A program made the translations under genes and the position numbers. The notes under the pieces were generated by a model. The model was not told where the DNA came from. It did not search any database and saw only the letters and a program-made list of their open reading frames with translations. Positions 8,132 to 17,568 of a stretch of DNA of 64,000 nt are shown one piece after another; position 1 is the stretch's first letter, and each line of letters begins with the position of its first letter. The stretch is taken from contig DUEE01000007.1 of NCBI GenBank assembly GCA_011170285.1, positions 1-64,000 on the forward strand. The letters are read 5' to 3'. The DNA is from Dehalococcoidia bacterium. GTDB lineage: Bacteria; Chloroflexota; Dehalococcoidia; Dehalococcoidales; W498.

Positions 8132-10282
8132 TCATTTTTCTTCCCCTTTAGAGCTTTCTTCTTCAAGCTGCTCCATAATCCGGGCGGCTCTGGGGTAACC
8201 GATGCGTAAACGCCGCTGCAAAAAAGAGGTAGATATATTCTTATGCTCTCGTGCCAGTTGCTTGGCTGCCTCCAGTAGTGGGTCTTCGGGGAAGTCTCCT
8301 TTTCTACCAGTGGCTACTGATGGAATGAGCTCCTCAATATTTAATGAATCTTCTTCCCTTTGCTGGCTGCCCCAGAAATAAACCAACCTCTCTGTTTCAG
8401 CGTCTGAGACATAGCACCCCTGGAGGCGCTTAGGCTTAGCTTCCTCAGTAGGCATATAGAGCATGTCTCCTTTGCCCAGCAGCTTTTCGGCACCGCCCAT
8501 GTCAAGTATAGTGCGTGAGTCTACCTGAGAGGTGACAGCAAAGCTGATTCGGGTGGGGAAATTAGCCTTGATCAAGCCGGTAACCACATCTACTGACGGG
8601 CGCTGAGTCGCTACGACGAGGTGAATGCCGGTAGCCCGGGCAAGCTGGGCTAATCGGCACAGGATATGCTCTACCTCATCAAAGCCTGCCATCATTAAAT
8701 CAGCCAGCTCATCTATAATTAATATTAGATAAGGGAGTCTCTCATCCCCATGCTTATTTTTATTGTAGCCCTCAATATTACGGACTTTAGCCGTAGCCAG
8801 CTTTTGATACCTCTTGTCCATCTCCTGATTAAGCCAGCGCATTATGCCCAAAGCTTTGTTAGTATCAATAATAACCGGGGTAGCTAGATGGGGTATACTA
8901 TTGAATGGAGTTAGCTCTACCCTCTTGGGGTCAATCATAATAAACTTGGCTTCATTAGGGGTATTATGTTGCAGCAAACAGCAAATAATGGAATTTAAGC
9001 AAACAGTCTTGCCACTTCCGGTAGCCCCAGCAATAAGCAAGTGGGGCATCTTAGATAGGTCAGCAGCTATCGCCTCACCGCCAGCACCTTTGCCTAGTGC
9101 CAGAGCTAACTTAGACCTGGACTCTATTTTCTGGAAGGTGCTGGTCTCTATTACTCCTCGCAGACTAACTAAGCTTAAAATGGTATTAGGCACCTCAATG
9201 CCTACTAACGACTTGCCTGGCACCGGAGCTTCAATCCTGATACTGGATGCCGCCAGGGCAAGAGCCAAATCATTAGCCAGTGAGGTTATCCTCTCTACCT
9301 TGACCCTTGTCTTAGACACCTCCTCCAGCCGCACCCTAACACTTCCATCCCTATCCCTTTCCTTTATTTCCTTCAGCTTTCTATCCCAGCCTGGTTCCAC
9401 ACCAAACTGGGTAACTGTCGGTCCAGTATTTATCTGTACTACCTTAGCCTCAACGCCATAACTGGCTAGAGCTTCCTCTAGCAACTTCGCTCTCTGCACA
9501 TTATCAGCTTGACCAAACTCAACTTCATGAGACCTATCTAGAATATCAATAGGTGGTAACCGCCAGCCATCAATGGTAACTAAAGACGGTGATTCGCCAT
9601 ATTTTTTCCATACCTCCTGAGCCACCTGCTTTAGTTCCTGTTGCGCCTGGGTAGGAACAAGCACCGGGGTTACCGTTTCCTTCTCCGGTTCTATTTCGGG
9701 GGGGGTAGGGATTGCTGTAACCGTGGGAAATGATGACTGTTGTTGAGGAGTTGGTGTAGGAAATGGTCGTCTTTTTAAATACTTACCCAACAATGAGAAG
9801 AAACTTACTACCAGGCGGAAGCAAGCTTTAGGAGCCACTAAAATAGCGCCAATGATGAATAATCCCAGTATCCAAAGAATGGAGATAAAACCGTCTTCGC
9901 CTATGACACCTAGACCGAAACTACCCCCCAGATTAAAGAGGGCTAGCACTCCCCATATAGCCAGGATGAAGGTAATAGCACCTAACCATTTATTCCACTG
10001 ATAGAGCTTCCAGCGACGAACCAAAACTGATAACTGCCGCTTACTAATTATCCCTATTATAATTATAACGGCTAGGGCTATGAGTATCAGTCCCCAGCCA
10101 AACAGTCCCCAGACTTTACTGGCAATATTACTAATCCATGAAGTTACTGCCGACCATTGCCAGAATAGCAGTGCCACGATGAGGACGAGGAGCATAGTAG
10201 AGTAGAAAAGCCGGCTCGACCACCACTTTCTCGACGGCTTTTTTTTAGATTTACTCCTGATATTGGCTCCTCCCTTAGCCAT
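8132..10282 (-). CDS. ftsK: DNA translocase FtsK/SpoIIIE
   Basis: This hexameric ATPase pumps chromosomal DNA at the division septum and triggers dimer resolution. The 716 residues carry four or five membrane segments in about 1-170, a short proline-rich linker (FPTPTPQQQSSFPTV) and the translocase domain with Walker A GATGSGKT near 420 and Walker B LILIIDELADLMM near 524. A C-terminal winged-helix gamma domain (about 650-716) recognises orienting DNA sequences. The linker is short, as in SpoIIIE-like proteins. It is the last gene of the udg-rnj-ftsK minus-strand group, 6 bases after rnj. Confidence 0.96.
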   Translation of the reverse strand: MAKGGANIRSKSKKKPSRKWWSSRLFYSTMLLVLIVALLFWQWSAVTSWISNIASKVWGLFGWGLILIALAVIIIIGIISKRQLSVLVRRWKLYQWNKWLGAITFILAIWGVLALFNLGGSFGLGVIGEDGFISILWILGLFIIGAILVAPKACFRLVVSFFSLLGKYLKRRPFPTPTPQQQSSFPTVTAIPTPPEIEPEKETVTPVLVPTQAQQELKQVAQEVWKKYGESPSLVTIDGWRLPPIDILDRSHEVEFGQADNVQRAKLLEEALASYGVEAKVVQINTGPTVTQFGVEPGWDRKLKEIKERDRDGSVRVRLEEVSKTRVKVERITSLANDLALALAASSIRIEAPVPGKSLVGIEVPNTILSLVSLRGVIETSTFQKIESRSKLALALGKGAGGEAIAADLSKMPHLLIAGATGSGKTVCLNSIICCLLQHNTPNEAKFIMIDPKRVELTPFNSIPHLATPVIIDTNKALGIMRWLNQEMDKRYQKLATAKVRNIEGYNKNKHGDERLPYLILIIDELADLMMAGFDEVEHILCRLAQLARATGIHLVVATQRPSVDVVTGLIKANFPTRISFAVTSQVDSRTILDMGGAEKLLGKGDMLYMPTEEAKPKRLQGCYVSDAETERLVYFWGSQQREEDSLNIEELIPSVATGRKGDFPEDPLLEAAKQLAREHKNISTSFLQRRLRIGYPRAARIMEQLEEESSKGEEK

Positions 10283-10288
10283 GTAAAG

Positions 10289-11947
10289 CTACACCTTTAC
10301 CATAACCGGAAGGATCATAGGACGGCGTTTAGTCTGGTCATAGTAAAACTTATTCAGTATGTCTCTGACTTTAGTATTGACAAAACCCCACTCGGCAGGG
10401 CGGTCACCACTACGGTCTAGGACACGAGCCACTAGGTCACGACTCTCTTCTATCATATCTTTGGACTCTCTGGTATCAACAAAACCCCGTGATACGATGT
10501 CAGGACGCCCCACCAGCTTACCAGTTTGTTGGTTGACGGCAATAATTACCACTACTATTCCATCCCTTGATAGCATTCTTCTATTACGGAGAACAAGGCT
10601 ACCGATATCACCTACGCTCAAACCATCTACATACACATTACCGGCACTGACTTTGCCAGTTATCTTGCCTCCCTGTGGGTTAATCTCAAGTATATCGCCA
10701 TCTTCCAGCACGAAGGTATTTTCCTTTGGGATGCCTATTGATTCGGCTAATTTTGCATGAATACTCAAGTGGCGATATTCACCATGAATAGGCATAAAGA
10801 ACTTTGGCTTGACCAAATTTAGTAGCAGTTTTAGCTCTTCCTGACTACCATGCCCATGGACATGAACTTGGGCTACCTTGTCATATAACACCTGAGCCCC
10901 CTGCTTGAAAATGTTATCCACTGTTCTATTGATTAGCGCTTCATTACCTGGAATAGGGGTTGATGAAAGAATCACTGTGTCTCCATGAATGATATGAACC
11001 TGGGGGTGGTCTCGGTTGGCAATACGAACTAGGGCTGAGGTAGGTTCCCCTTGACTTCCGGTGGTGACAAGGACAACTTTATTATGGGGTATACCTTTAA
11101 GTTCATCAAGCCGAGCCAATATGCCATCAGGAGCATTAAGATAACCTAACTCCAATGCCATGCGAACTATATTAGTCATACTACGCCCAATAACAAAGAC
11201 GCGACGCTGATGTTTGGCCGCAGCATCAATAACCTGCTGAATACGAGAGACCAGCGAGGCAAAGGTAGTTACAATCACCCTTCCTGGGGCATTAGCCATA
11301 ACATGGTCCAGGGTTTCACCAACCACCCTTTCTGACGGGGTATAGCCGGGGAGTTCAGCATAGGTAGAATCAGAAAGGAGTAGCAAGACCCCCTGCGCTC
11401 CCACTTGAGCCAGCCGAGAAAGGTCAGTTGGTTTTCCATCAACTGGTGTATAATCAAGCTTAAAATCTCCGGTATGAACTATGGTGCCAACTGGAGTATA
11501 TATGATTAAACCGGCTGCGTCAGGTATGCTGTGGCAAACAGGGAAGAACTCCACTTTGAACTTCCCCAGCGTGACATCTCCCCCGGGTGGTATAATTTCA
11601 AGCCTGGCGTCGGTGAGTGCCTTTCTTTCTTTTAGTTTGACCGAGATGAGACCCTGGGTAAGCTTTGTTGAATAAATAGGCACTTGAAGCTGAGGGAGTA
11701 TGTAGGGTAAGGCACCAATATGGTCTTCATGCCCATGAGTGATGACTATCCCCTTTATTCTTTCCCGTCTCTCCAGAAGGTAGCTAATATCAGGGATTAC
11801 CAGGTCTATGCCTAGCATATCCTCTCCAGGGAACATAAGCCCGACATCAATGATGATAATATCCTCTTCATATTCCATTACCGTCATATTCTTGCCGATT
11901 TCGCCGAGTCCGCCGAGAGGGATTATTTTTAATCTTGGCTTAGTCAT
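10289..11947 (-). CDS. rnj: ribonuclease J
   Basis: RNase J is a metallo-beta-lactamase/beta-CASP exo- and endoribonuclease for mRNA decay and rRNA maturation. It shows LKIIPLGGLGEIGKNMTV at the start, the metal site THGHEDHIGALPY (about 70-80), HTGDFKLD, the beta-CASP motifs (SDSTYAELPG and TTGSQGEP), and HVHGHGSQEEL near the end of the catalytic part, then a C-terminal dimerisation domain. The ATG at 11947 is preferred over a TTG five codons earlier because GAGG lies 8 bases before it. It starts 4 bases after the udg stop. Confidence 0.95.
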   Translation of the reverse strand: MTKPRLKIIPLGGLGEIGKNMTVMEYEEDIIIIDVGLMFPGEDMLGIDLVIPDISYLLERRERIKGIVITHGHEDHIGALPYILPQLQVPIYSTKLTQGLISVKLKERKALTDARLEIIPPGGDVTLGKFKVEFFPVCHSIPDAAGLIIYTPVGTIVHTGDFKLDYTPVDGKPTDLSRLAQVGAQGVLLLLSDSTYAELPGYTPSERVVGETLDHVMANAPGRVIVTTFASLVSRIQQVIDAAAKHQRRVFVIGRSMTNIVRMALELGYLNAPDGILARLDELKGIPHNKVVLVTTGSQGEPTSALVRIANRDHPQVHIIHGDTVILSSTPIPGNEALINRTVDNIFKQGAQVLYDKVAQVHVHGHGSQEELKLLLNLVKPKFFMPIHGEYRHLSIHAKLAESIGIPKENTFVLEDGDILEINPQGGKITGKVSAGNVYVDGLSVGDIGSLVLRNRRMLSRDGIVVVIIAVNQQTGKLVGRPDIVSRGFVDTRESKDMIEESRDLVARVLDRSGDRPAEWGFVNTKVRDILNKFYYDQTKRRPMILPVMVKV

Positions 11948-11951
11948 AGTT

Positions 11952-12551
11952 TTAAACCTCAAACATAGTTAATTGTTGCGGTGGCTGCTCTTCCTTAATA
12001 GTTTCTGCTTGAGCTAAAAGTGATGGAATCTTAAGCATATCAGCCTCTATTGCTTGGCGTAGACTTTGCTGGTGAAGAGCTGCCGCCGGGTGATACATCG
12101 CATAGTACATAGTATTATCACGCTTTTGGGCAGTGCCATGAATCTTGCTTATACTCTTACCGGGGAAGAACATTGCCATAGAATAACGACCCAGGGTTAC
12201 AATCATTTTGGGGTGAATTAACTCAATCTGGCGCTCTAGCCACTTACGGCAATTGCGTATTTCAGTAGGTAAGGGGTCACGGTTTCCCAGAGGACGGCAC
12301 TTGATCACATTGGCAATATAAACCTGCTCCCGCTTCAAGTTAATGGAAGCCAGTAATTGGTCTAGGTATAATCCCGCCGGTCCAACAAAGGGGCGTCCCT
12401 GCTGATCCTCATGCCAACCCGGTGCCTCACCAATAAACATTATCTCAGCATTCTCTGCCCCCTCCCCCGGCACCACTCTGGTTCGGTATTCAGCTAGTTT
12501 ACACTGGTGGCAAAGAGCAATTTCTTCATAAAGCTCACTCAGCGCTGACAT
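11952..12551 (-). CDS. type-4 uracil-DNA glycosylase (4Fe-4S)
   Basis: This enzyme removes uracil from DNA to start base-excision repair. The 199 residues contain C14-x2-C17, C85 and C101, the four ligands of the family's iron-sulfur cluster. The active-site GEAPGWHED is at 41-49, and MYHPAAALHQQ is the second catalytic motif. The C-terminus is slightly extended. The family is common in archaea, thermophiles and Chloroflexota. It heads the udg-rnj-ftsK transcript from a promoter at 12601-12629. Confidence 0.95.
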   Translation of the reverse strand: MSALSELYEEIALCHQCKLAEYRTRVVPGEGAENAEIMFIGEAPGWHEDQQGRPFVGPAGLYLDQLLASINLKREQVYIANVIKCRPLGNRDPLPTEIRNCRKWLERQIELIHPKMIVTLGRYSMAMFFPGKSISKIHGTAQKRDNTMYYAMYHPAAALHQQSLRQAIEADMLKIPSLLAQAETIKEEQPPQQLTMFEV

Positions 12552-12600
12552 CTTATCCTGTCAATTTGGCTAAAAAGATTTAATAAGCTGACTTTGTGGT

Positions 12601-12629
12601 ATGTTAACATAATTAAAATTTCAAGTCAA
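12601..12629 (-). promoter_or_regulatory. probable promoter of udg-rnj-ftsK
   Basis: On the minus strand TTGACT (12629-12624) and TAACAT (12606-12601) are separated by 17 bases, about 50 bases before the udg ATG. The -35 box matches the consensus in five of six positions. The -10 box is weaker. Confidence 0.5.
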
Positions 12630-12662
12630 TTAAAGAGAATGATAGCTACCTCACCTGCCCCT

Positions 12663-13328
12663 TCAACATTCCCTTAAAGGATTCAGAAGGTGTTGCAAAT
12701 CATTCACACTAACTGTATCTAGGGTGTCAACTATAAGGTCAGCTTCCATTAAGCTCACCCTAGGGTGAGTATTAGTGACTGCCAGACAGTGCATCCCGGC
12801 TCTCTTGGCAGCGCTGACGCCAGCTACAGCGTCCTCAATTATAATGCAATTCTGCGGCGCAACCCCCAATCTCTTGGCGGCTAGCAGGAAGCCTTGAGGA
12901 CTGGGTTTGCCCTCGGTTACATCTTGTCCAGAGACTATAGAATGGAAGTAATTATTTATACCTAGACCTCTAGTAATAAGACGAATATTTTTCATGGGGG
13001 CTGATGAAGCTAGCGATAATTTAAAACCAAGCTCCTTGAGCGATTTTATTAGCTCTGTTGCTCCGGGCAGTGGCTTTATATTTTGTACAATTCTGCGACG
13101 GAAACTCGCTTCCTTCTCATTGGCCACGGCATCAATTTCATCTTGAGATATTTGTTTATCTAATACATTCCTGATTATGGTATCATTCCTTTGCCCAAAG
13201 TTACGCCTGAAATCCTCTTCGGTGAAGCTCACACCTCTTTTTTGGAAGACTCCCTGCCACGCCTCAAAGTGGTAGGGGGCAGTATCAGCAATTACCCCAT
13301 CCATATCCCAGATAACAGCTTTAGCCAT
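12663..13328 (-). CDS. HAD-superfamily phosphatase (beta-phosphoglucomutase-like)
   Basis: This 221-residue haloacid-dehalogenase-fold hydrolase has the catalytic motif DMDGVIADT (D8 and D10), motif II SLASSAP and motif III/IV KPSPQGFLLAAKRL...CIIIEDAVAGVSAA. The helical cap after motif I and the E-D-A-V-x-G-V signature place it with beta-phosphoglucomutase/phosphatase relatives. The substrate is not determinable. It starts 30 bases after the tsaB stop, so the two may be co-transcribed. Confidence 0.9.
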   Translation of the reverse strand: MAKAVIWDMDGVIADTAPYHFEAWQGVFQKRGVSFTEEDFRRNFGQRNDTIIRNVLDKQISQDEIDAVANEKEASFRRRIVQNIKPLPGATELIKSLKELGFKLSLASSAPMKNIRLITRGLGINNYFHSIVSGQDVTEGKPSPQGFLLAAKRLGVAPQNCIIIEDAVAGVSAAKRAGMHCLAVTNTHPRVSLMEADLIVDTLDTVSVNDLQHLLNPLREC

Positions 13329-13358
13329 CGCTCTTAGTTTTTCCTCTATTCTGATTTG

Positions 13359-14039
13359 TTATCGGTGTCTCGTTTTAGTGATTGGTGGTCGCCTGAGGTA
13401 TAGCGGCTGTAAAGTAGATGGGTTGTCATAGTCGCCTGCCTCAAGCCGCTTAAGCCCTAACTCAGCTAGAAAACTGGCTCGCCGCAATCTAGTAGCTGGA
13501 GGCGGTATTATTGCTCTTTGCTTAAGCTGTTTTCTTAGCTCGGTGGCGATAAATGGTGTGAATTCCCCGCAAAATATGGTCTTGGTGGTTATCTGTGAGC
13601 ATAGAGCGTCAACAGTAGTTATATGCTCGCTAACAAGCTGACGCCACACATTTTGTTTCTTTTGGTATATAGCGGTAGCAATCTCGCCTCTACCGGCATT
13701 AAATATCGGACAGACAGGCAAACCGGTTTCAGCATGCTGGTAGGCGGCTACTTCTAGGGTGCTGATACCAACTATAAGGACTCCCAGGCTAAAGGCTAGT
13801 CCCTTGGCGGTGCTAATTCCCACTCGTAAGCCATTGAAGCTTCCTGGTCCTCTGGCTACGATAATACCAGTGGTAGATTGAAGACTTAACCTGGACTGAT
13901 TTAGCAGGTGTGCCAGGTGGGGTAGTAGCTGGGTAGTATGGTTCTGTCCACAGTGCCAGGTTAACTCAGCTAGCACTTCGCCGTCTTGGACCAGAGCCAG
14001 GCTGGCTGTGTCTGTTGAGGTATCTATAGCCAATTGCAT
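13359..14039 (-). CDS. tsaB: tRNA threonylcarbamoyladenosine biosynthesis protein TsaB
   Basis: TsaB is the non-catalytic ASKHA partner of TsaD in forming t6A at position 37 of ANN-decoding tRNAs. The 226 residues open with MQLAIDTSTDTASLALVQDG. The conserved TQLLPHLAHLLNQ and the GPGSFNGLRVGISTAKGLA signature follow, and the C-terminal half is degenerate, as is normal for TsaB. The partner tsaE lies upstream on the same strand at 15796-16293, separated by a dockerin gene. tsaD is not in the window. Confidence 0.93.
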   Translation of the reverse strand: MQLAIDTSTDTASLALVQDGEVLAELTWHCGQNHTTQLLPHLAHLLNQSRLSLQSTTGIIVARGPGSFNGLRVGISTAKGLAFSLGVLIVGISTLEVAAYQHAETGLPVCPIFNAGRGEIATAIYQKKQNVWRQLVSEHITTVDALCSQITTKTIFCGEFTPFIATELRKQLKQRAIIPPPATRLRRASFLAELGLKRLEAGDYDNPSTLQPLYLRRPPITKTRHR

Positions 14040-14157
14040 AGGCGCATTTTACGCCCTCGAACCAATCACTGACAAGTTTCACGCCTATGTAAGTCTGCTC
14101 TTCCTTAACCGCAGCTATGTTGACTTCTGTGGTATAGCATGTGACTTAGGTTAGTTA

Positions 14158-15531
14158 TCAGGTTCCGTAAACATCGGCGAAGTCAACAAAGTCAAAAATG
14201 TCAATATGACCATCATCGTCGAAATCACCAATGGCATTATAGTTAGGGTCTCCTGCCTCAGAGCCATAGGCATCAGCGAACTGGACAAAGTCAAATATGT
14301 CAATGTCTCCGTCGCCATCAAAGTCGCCTTTTCGGACTCCTTCTCCAGTTGCCGAAACCTTTATCAGCCAGACATCGGCATAGCCAGCGCCGTAAGAGCA
14401 TGTCTCGCCAGCTATTATGTAGCCATCGTCTGATGTCTGCTCGACTGAGTAGCCGTTATCACCGCTTGTACCGCCAAATGTCTTATCCCAGACCTTATTG
14501 CCGCTGGAATCGGTCTTTATCAGCCAGATATCGGAATTGCCAGCGCTGTAAGATGCTGTCCCGCCAACGATTATATAACCACCATCCGATGTCTGCTTGA
14601 CTGATTTGCCCCTATCATAGCTTGCGCCACCGAATGTCTTATCCCACACCTTATTGCCGCTGGAATCAGTCTTTATCAGCCAGACGTCAGAACCCCCAGC
14701 GCCGTAAGAATATGTCTCGCCAGCTATGATATAGCCACCATCTGATGTCTGCTGGACCGACGAGCACCAGTCATCACCTGGGCCACCGAATGTCTTATCC
14801 CACACCCTATTGCCGCTGGAATCAGTCTTTATCAGCCAGACATCTTGAATTTCAGTAGCGTAAGAATATGTCCCGCCAACGATGATATAACCACCATCTG
14901 ATGTCTGCTCAACTGAGTCGCCCCACTCATCACCTATGCCACCAAATGTCTTATCCCACACCTTATTGCCGCTGGAATCAGTCTTTATCAGCCAGACATC
15001 TTGAATTTCAGTAGCGTAAGACTCTGTCCCGCCAACGATGATATAACCACCATCCGGTGTCTGCTCGACTGAGTAGCCGAAATCCCGGCTTGTGCCACCA
15101 AATATCCTACCCCACACCTTATTGCCGCTGGAATCAGTCTTTATCAGCCAGACATCACAAATACCAGCACCATAAGAGTATGTAGTGCTAGCTATGATAT
15201 AACCACCATCCGATGTCTGCTTGACTGAGTAGCCCAAATCCTTGCTTGTGCCGCCAAATGTCTTATCCCACACCTTATTGCCGTTGGAATCAGTCTTTAT
15301 CAGCCAGACATCCTCGCAACCAGCACCGTAAGACTCTGTCCAGCCAACGATGATATAACCACCATCCGATGTCTGCTTGACTGATTTGCCCCTATCATAG
15401 CTTGCACCACCGAATGTCTTATCCCATTCCTCTTCGGGAGGTTCTAAAGCTAAAGCTGGTGACGGAAAACCTATTGCCGCCAGTGAAAACACCAACACCA
15501 AAGCAAAAAGAACACCCAAAAACCTTTTCAT
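14158..15531 (-). CDS. secreted seven-repeat (probable beta-propeller) protein with C-terminal dockerin
   Basis: The 457 residues start with a signal peptide ([20 protein letters not shown]). Seven tandem units of about 52 residues follow, each of the form WDKTFGG...[14 protein letters not shown]...SYGAG...[14 protein letters not shown]. The last 60 residues hold two calcium-binding dockerin-type loops ([20 protein letters not shown] and [20 protein letters not shown]). Seven short repeats suggest one seven-bladed propeller. The dockerin would attach it to a cohesin, as yet unseen. The DNA repeats are about 156 bases and very similar, so unit number may vary between strains. SD GGAGGAGGT precedes the ATG. 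Confidence 0.9.
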   Translation of the reverse strand: MKRFLGVLFALVLVFSLAAIGFPSPALALEPPEEEWDKTFGGASYDRGKSVKQTSDGGYIIVGWTESYGAGCEDVWLIKTDSNGNKVWDKTFGGTSKDLGYSVKQTSDGGYIIASTTYSYGAGICDVWLIKTDSSGNKVWGRIFGGTSRDFGYSVEQTPDGGYIIVGGTESYATEIQDVWLIKTDSSGNKVWDKTFGGIGDEWGDSVEQTSDGGYIIVGGTYSYATEIQDVWLIKTDSSGNRVWDKTFGGPGDDWCSSVQQTSDGGYIIAGETYSYGAGGSDVWLIKTDSSGNKVWDKTFGGASYDRGKSVKQTSDGGYIIVGGTASYSAGNSDIWLIKTDSSGNKVWDKTFGGTSGDNGYSVEQTSDDGYIIAGETCSYGAGYADVWLIKVSATGEGVRKGDFDGDGDIDIFDFVQFADAYGSEAGDPNYNAIGDFDDDGHIDIFDFVDFADVYGT

Positions 15532-15657
15532 GCTTGACCTCCTCCCCTATCTCTTGGATAGTGAATAATTGGTTTGCCGTATCTGCTGGCACTTCTTCTG
15601 TGTCCGGCAGAGTCTTTCATTTGTAGCTCCTCATACCAGGTGATGCCAATGTAAATC

Positions 15658-15708
15658 AAAAAGGGCACCGGCCACCGCCATATTATCTAGCGGTTCCAGT
15701 GCCCTTTT
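15658..15708 (-). terminator. intrinsic terminator downstream of tsaE
   Basis: Thirteen-base arms (AAAAGGGCACTGG and CCGGTGCCCTTTT, one mismatch) enclose a further CCGC/GCGG stem. On the minus strand the hairpin is followed by TTTTTGATTT. It lies 88 bases after the tsaE stop and 127 bases before the dockerin gene. It therefore probably separates those two transcripts, although an attenuator role for the dockerin gene is possible. Confidence 0.7.
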
Positions 15709-15795
15709 CATCTCCTTGCCCCTATACCGCCACTTACTATTTTTTATGCTATTTCATATGTTAGAACTCAAGTATACTCCTATATACTCCTAATA

Positions 15796-16293
15796 TCAGT
15801 GATTGTCAAGTTCCTGTACTTGTTCAGGTATGAAGTTCTTCAGTTGGGTTGCTATTTCCAAGTAGCGTTTGCTACTGGGTTTGAGTTGAAAGCTACGCTC
15901 GGTATCGGCAAGATAGCTTATTTGAATTAGCAAGTGCTCGCTTGGCAATAGGCTTAGCCCATTGTCTGCCCATTCAACTACGCAAATACCATTACCATAT
16001 AGATAGTCATCTAAGCCTAATTCCACAATTTCTTCTAGATGGTCAAGCCGATACAGGTCAATGTGATATAAAGGCAGCCTACCATAAAGTTCCCTCACTA
16101 TGACGAAGGAAGGGCTCATCGTATACTCTTTAATGCCTAGTCCCCAGGCAATACCCTGAGTAAGGCAAGTCTTTCCTGTTCCCAAGCCGCCGACGAGGAG
16201 AAGAATGTCACCGGGTAGGGCTAACTCACCGATACGAACCCCGAATTTTTTGGTTTGTTCGGGGCTATGGCTAGTTAGTTCAAGGTAACTCAT
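15796..16293 (-). CDS. tsaE: tRNA threonylcarbamoyladenosine biosynthesis ATPase TsaE
   Basis: TsaE is the P-loop ATPase that cycles the TsaB-TsaD complex in t6A synthesis. The 165 residues carry Walker A GGLGTGKT near 37-44, the SPSFVIVREL motif and a HIDLYRLD segment followed by EWAD, all diagnostic. A copy of palindromic repeat A ends about 10 bases before its ATG. The same-strand partner tsaB is 1.8 kb downstream. Confidence 0.94.
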   Translation of the reverse strand: MSYLELTSHSPEQTKKFGVRIGELALPGDILLLVGGLGTGKTCLTQGIAWGLGIKEYTMSPSFVIVRELYGRLPLYHIDLYRLDHLEEIVELGLDDYLYGNGICVVEWADNGLSLLPSEHLLIQISYLADTERSFQLKPSSKRYLEIATQLKNFIPEQVQELDNH

Positions 16294-16302
16294 ATTGAGA
16301 TT

Positions 16303-16350
16303 TTCTATCTACCTCACCTCCGCCTAGGGCGGACTCTGTCGACCCCTTTG
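16303..16350 (-). repeat. dispersed palindromic repeat A, copy 2
   Basis: Read on the minus strand this copy is AAAGGGGTCGACAGAGTCC, then the palindrome GCCCTAGGCGG, then AGGTGAGGTAGATAGA. It matches copy 1 (391-436) with few differences and sits directly upstream of tsaE. Confidence 0.75.
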
Positions 16351-16370
16351 TTCCCTCTACTTGAACCATT

Positions 16371-16890
16371 CTATACGAAAGGCAAAACTCCAACAGTCTC
16401 CGCCGACACACTATGTGGGGGCATAGGAATAGTATAATACATCTTGACTTGCGATTCATCTACCTCAATCCTCTCTATAGATAACTTGAGAAAGATCATT
16501 CCTTCAGTGATAGAGGATATAGCCAGCAAGTTTCTCAAGTCACTGGCATAGTTCCGCACCAGTTGAGGCTCGGCTATGTCCAGTGTTTTGTAGTGTAACA
16601 TCTCCTCTGCTTTAGCCTTTGCCTGCCGCAGTTCTTGATGCGGTCAATGATAAACCTCTCCGTCTTATCCTTAGGTAGCATAGGTAATGGGCATACTTCT
16701 CTGCCTTTTCTACAGGCACTGCCACATATGTAATACCGATGCCGACTAGCCGCCCCAATCCCATAACCTATCATGGCTGCCCCGCACATCCTGATGAAGT
16801 ATTTTCTCAATCGAGGTTGCCCCCCACTTCTTACCTGTCCTTGAAGCTATGCCATTAGCATTAAGACTACGAGCAATGGACTGAAGTCCA
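16371..16890 (-). pseudogene. large serine recombinase remnant, frameshifted and 5'-truncated
   Basis: Three overlapping frames on the minus strand line up in order with the recombinase and C-terminal regions of large serine recombinases. The first is SLNANGIASRTGKKWGATSI then EKIL (about 16890-16805). The second is the zinc-ribbon part RYYICGSACRKGREVCPLPM (within 16574-16810). The third is the tail FLKLSIERIEVDESQV...VLPFV (16371-16601). At least two frameshifts separate them and the catalytic resolvase domain is absent. This is a dead phage- or ICE-type integrase. Sequence 16891-17332 contains no gene I can recognise. Confidence 0.75.
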
Positions 16891-17332
16891 TTACCTTTTC
16901 AAGGAATTATTAATACAAAAAAAGTACCGTTTTCCAGTCGTTCTTGGCTCCGTTCAGTTTAGGATATCTATTACTCAGGTCAATTTCAACTTATGTAGTT
17001 TTTACTCGGCTAATCAGGATATCTAGTGACATGCCGCATCGTTTTACTGGTTATGAATGCCTCCGCTCGTTATTAGGGTAGATTAAACACTGCGGCATAT
17101 CTATTGAGGTATATCAACCAGAGTAAGACCAGAGAAGAGTCCAATAGCAACTGATGCCGGTCTGAGGTGTAGGTGAACAAGCAACCGAATGGGAATCTGC
17201 GATAATCCGATGTAGTACAGAAGTACGGCACAGAAAGGTACTACTGTGGGATTTACTCCATTGTAAGCCCTTGGTAGAATATACTCAAATGGTATCGGGG
17301 ATTTCCGAATATAGTAGAGGGGATTAGTAGAT
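16891..17332. other. intergenic, no recognisable gene
   Basis: This stretch lies between the recombinase remnant and the HTH gene. A long minus-strand frame (17101-17346) has no homology I recognise, no SD and unlikely composition. The only structure seen is a short inverted pair (TGCCGCA near 17034 and TGCGGCA near 17092). Confidence 0.4.
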
Positions 17333-17557
17333 ATGCCTGTAGTCATCGAGGGTGAAAAATATTATCGAACCGCCGAGGCTTGTAGAATAGCCGGCATAAG
17401 TAAGAATACCTTTCTCCGCTGGGCTAGGGAAGGTGTGTTGCCTGATGTTCAACGCAGAGACAGGAGAGGCTGGAGACTGTTTACCACCAGCGACCTGCAT
17501 AGGCTCAAAACGGAGGCTAACCAGATAGTCGGCAGCTCTGAAATGAAAACACAGTAA
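17333..17557 (+). CDS. small MerR-like / excisionase-type helix-turn-helix protein
   Basis: The 74 residues form one winged helix-turn-helix: KYYRTAEACRIAGISKNTFL, then RWAREGVLPDVQRRDRRGWR, then LFTTSDLHRLK. This matches MerR N-terminal domains and Xis/AlpA-like DNA-binding proteins, with no effector domain. It begins 440 bases downstream of a dead serine recombinase and 11 bases before a broken sensor kinase. It may have been an excisionase of the lost element or a one-domain regulator of the kinase gene. Either is inference. Confidence 0.75.
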   Translation: MPVVIEGEKYYRTAEACRIAGISKNTFLRWAREGVLPDVQRRDRRGWRLFTTSDLHRLKTEANQIVGSSEMKTQ

Positions 17558-17568
17558 GAGTCAAGACG

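Noticed and set aside
14206-14600. Plus-strand frames opposite the dockerin gene
   Set aside because: They mirror the 156-base repeats of the minus-strand gene and have no independent support.
17101-17346. 81-codon minus-strand frame beside the HTH gene
   Set aside because: No SD, no recognisable motif, and it overlaps the start of the well-supported HTH gene on the other strand.
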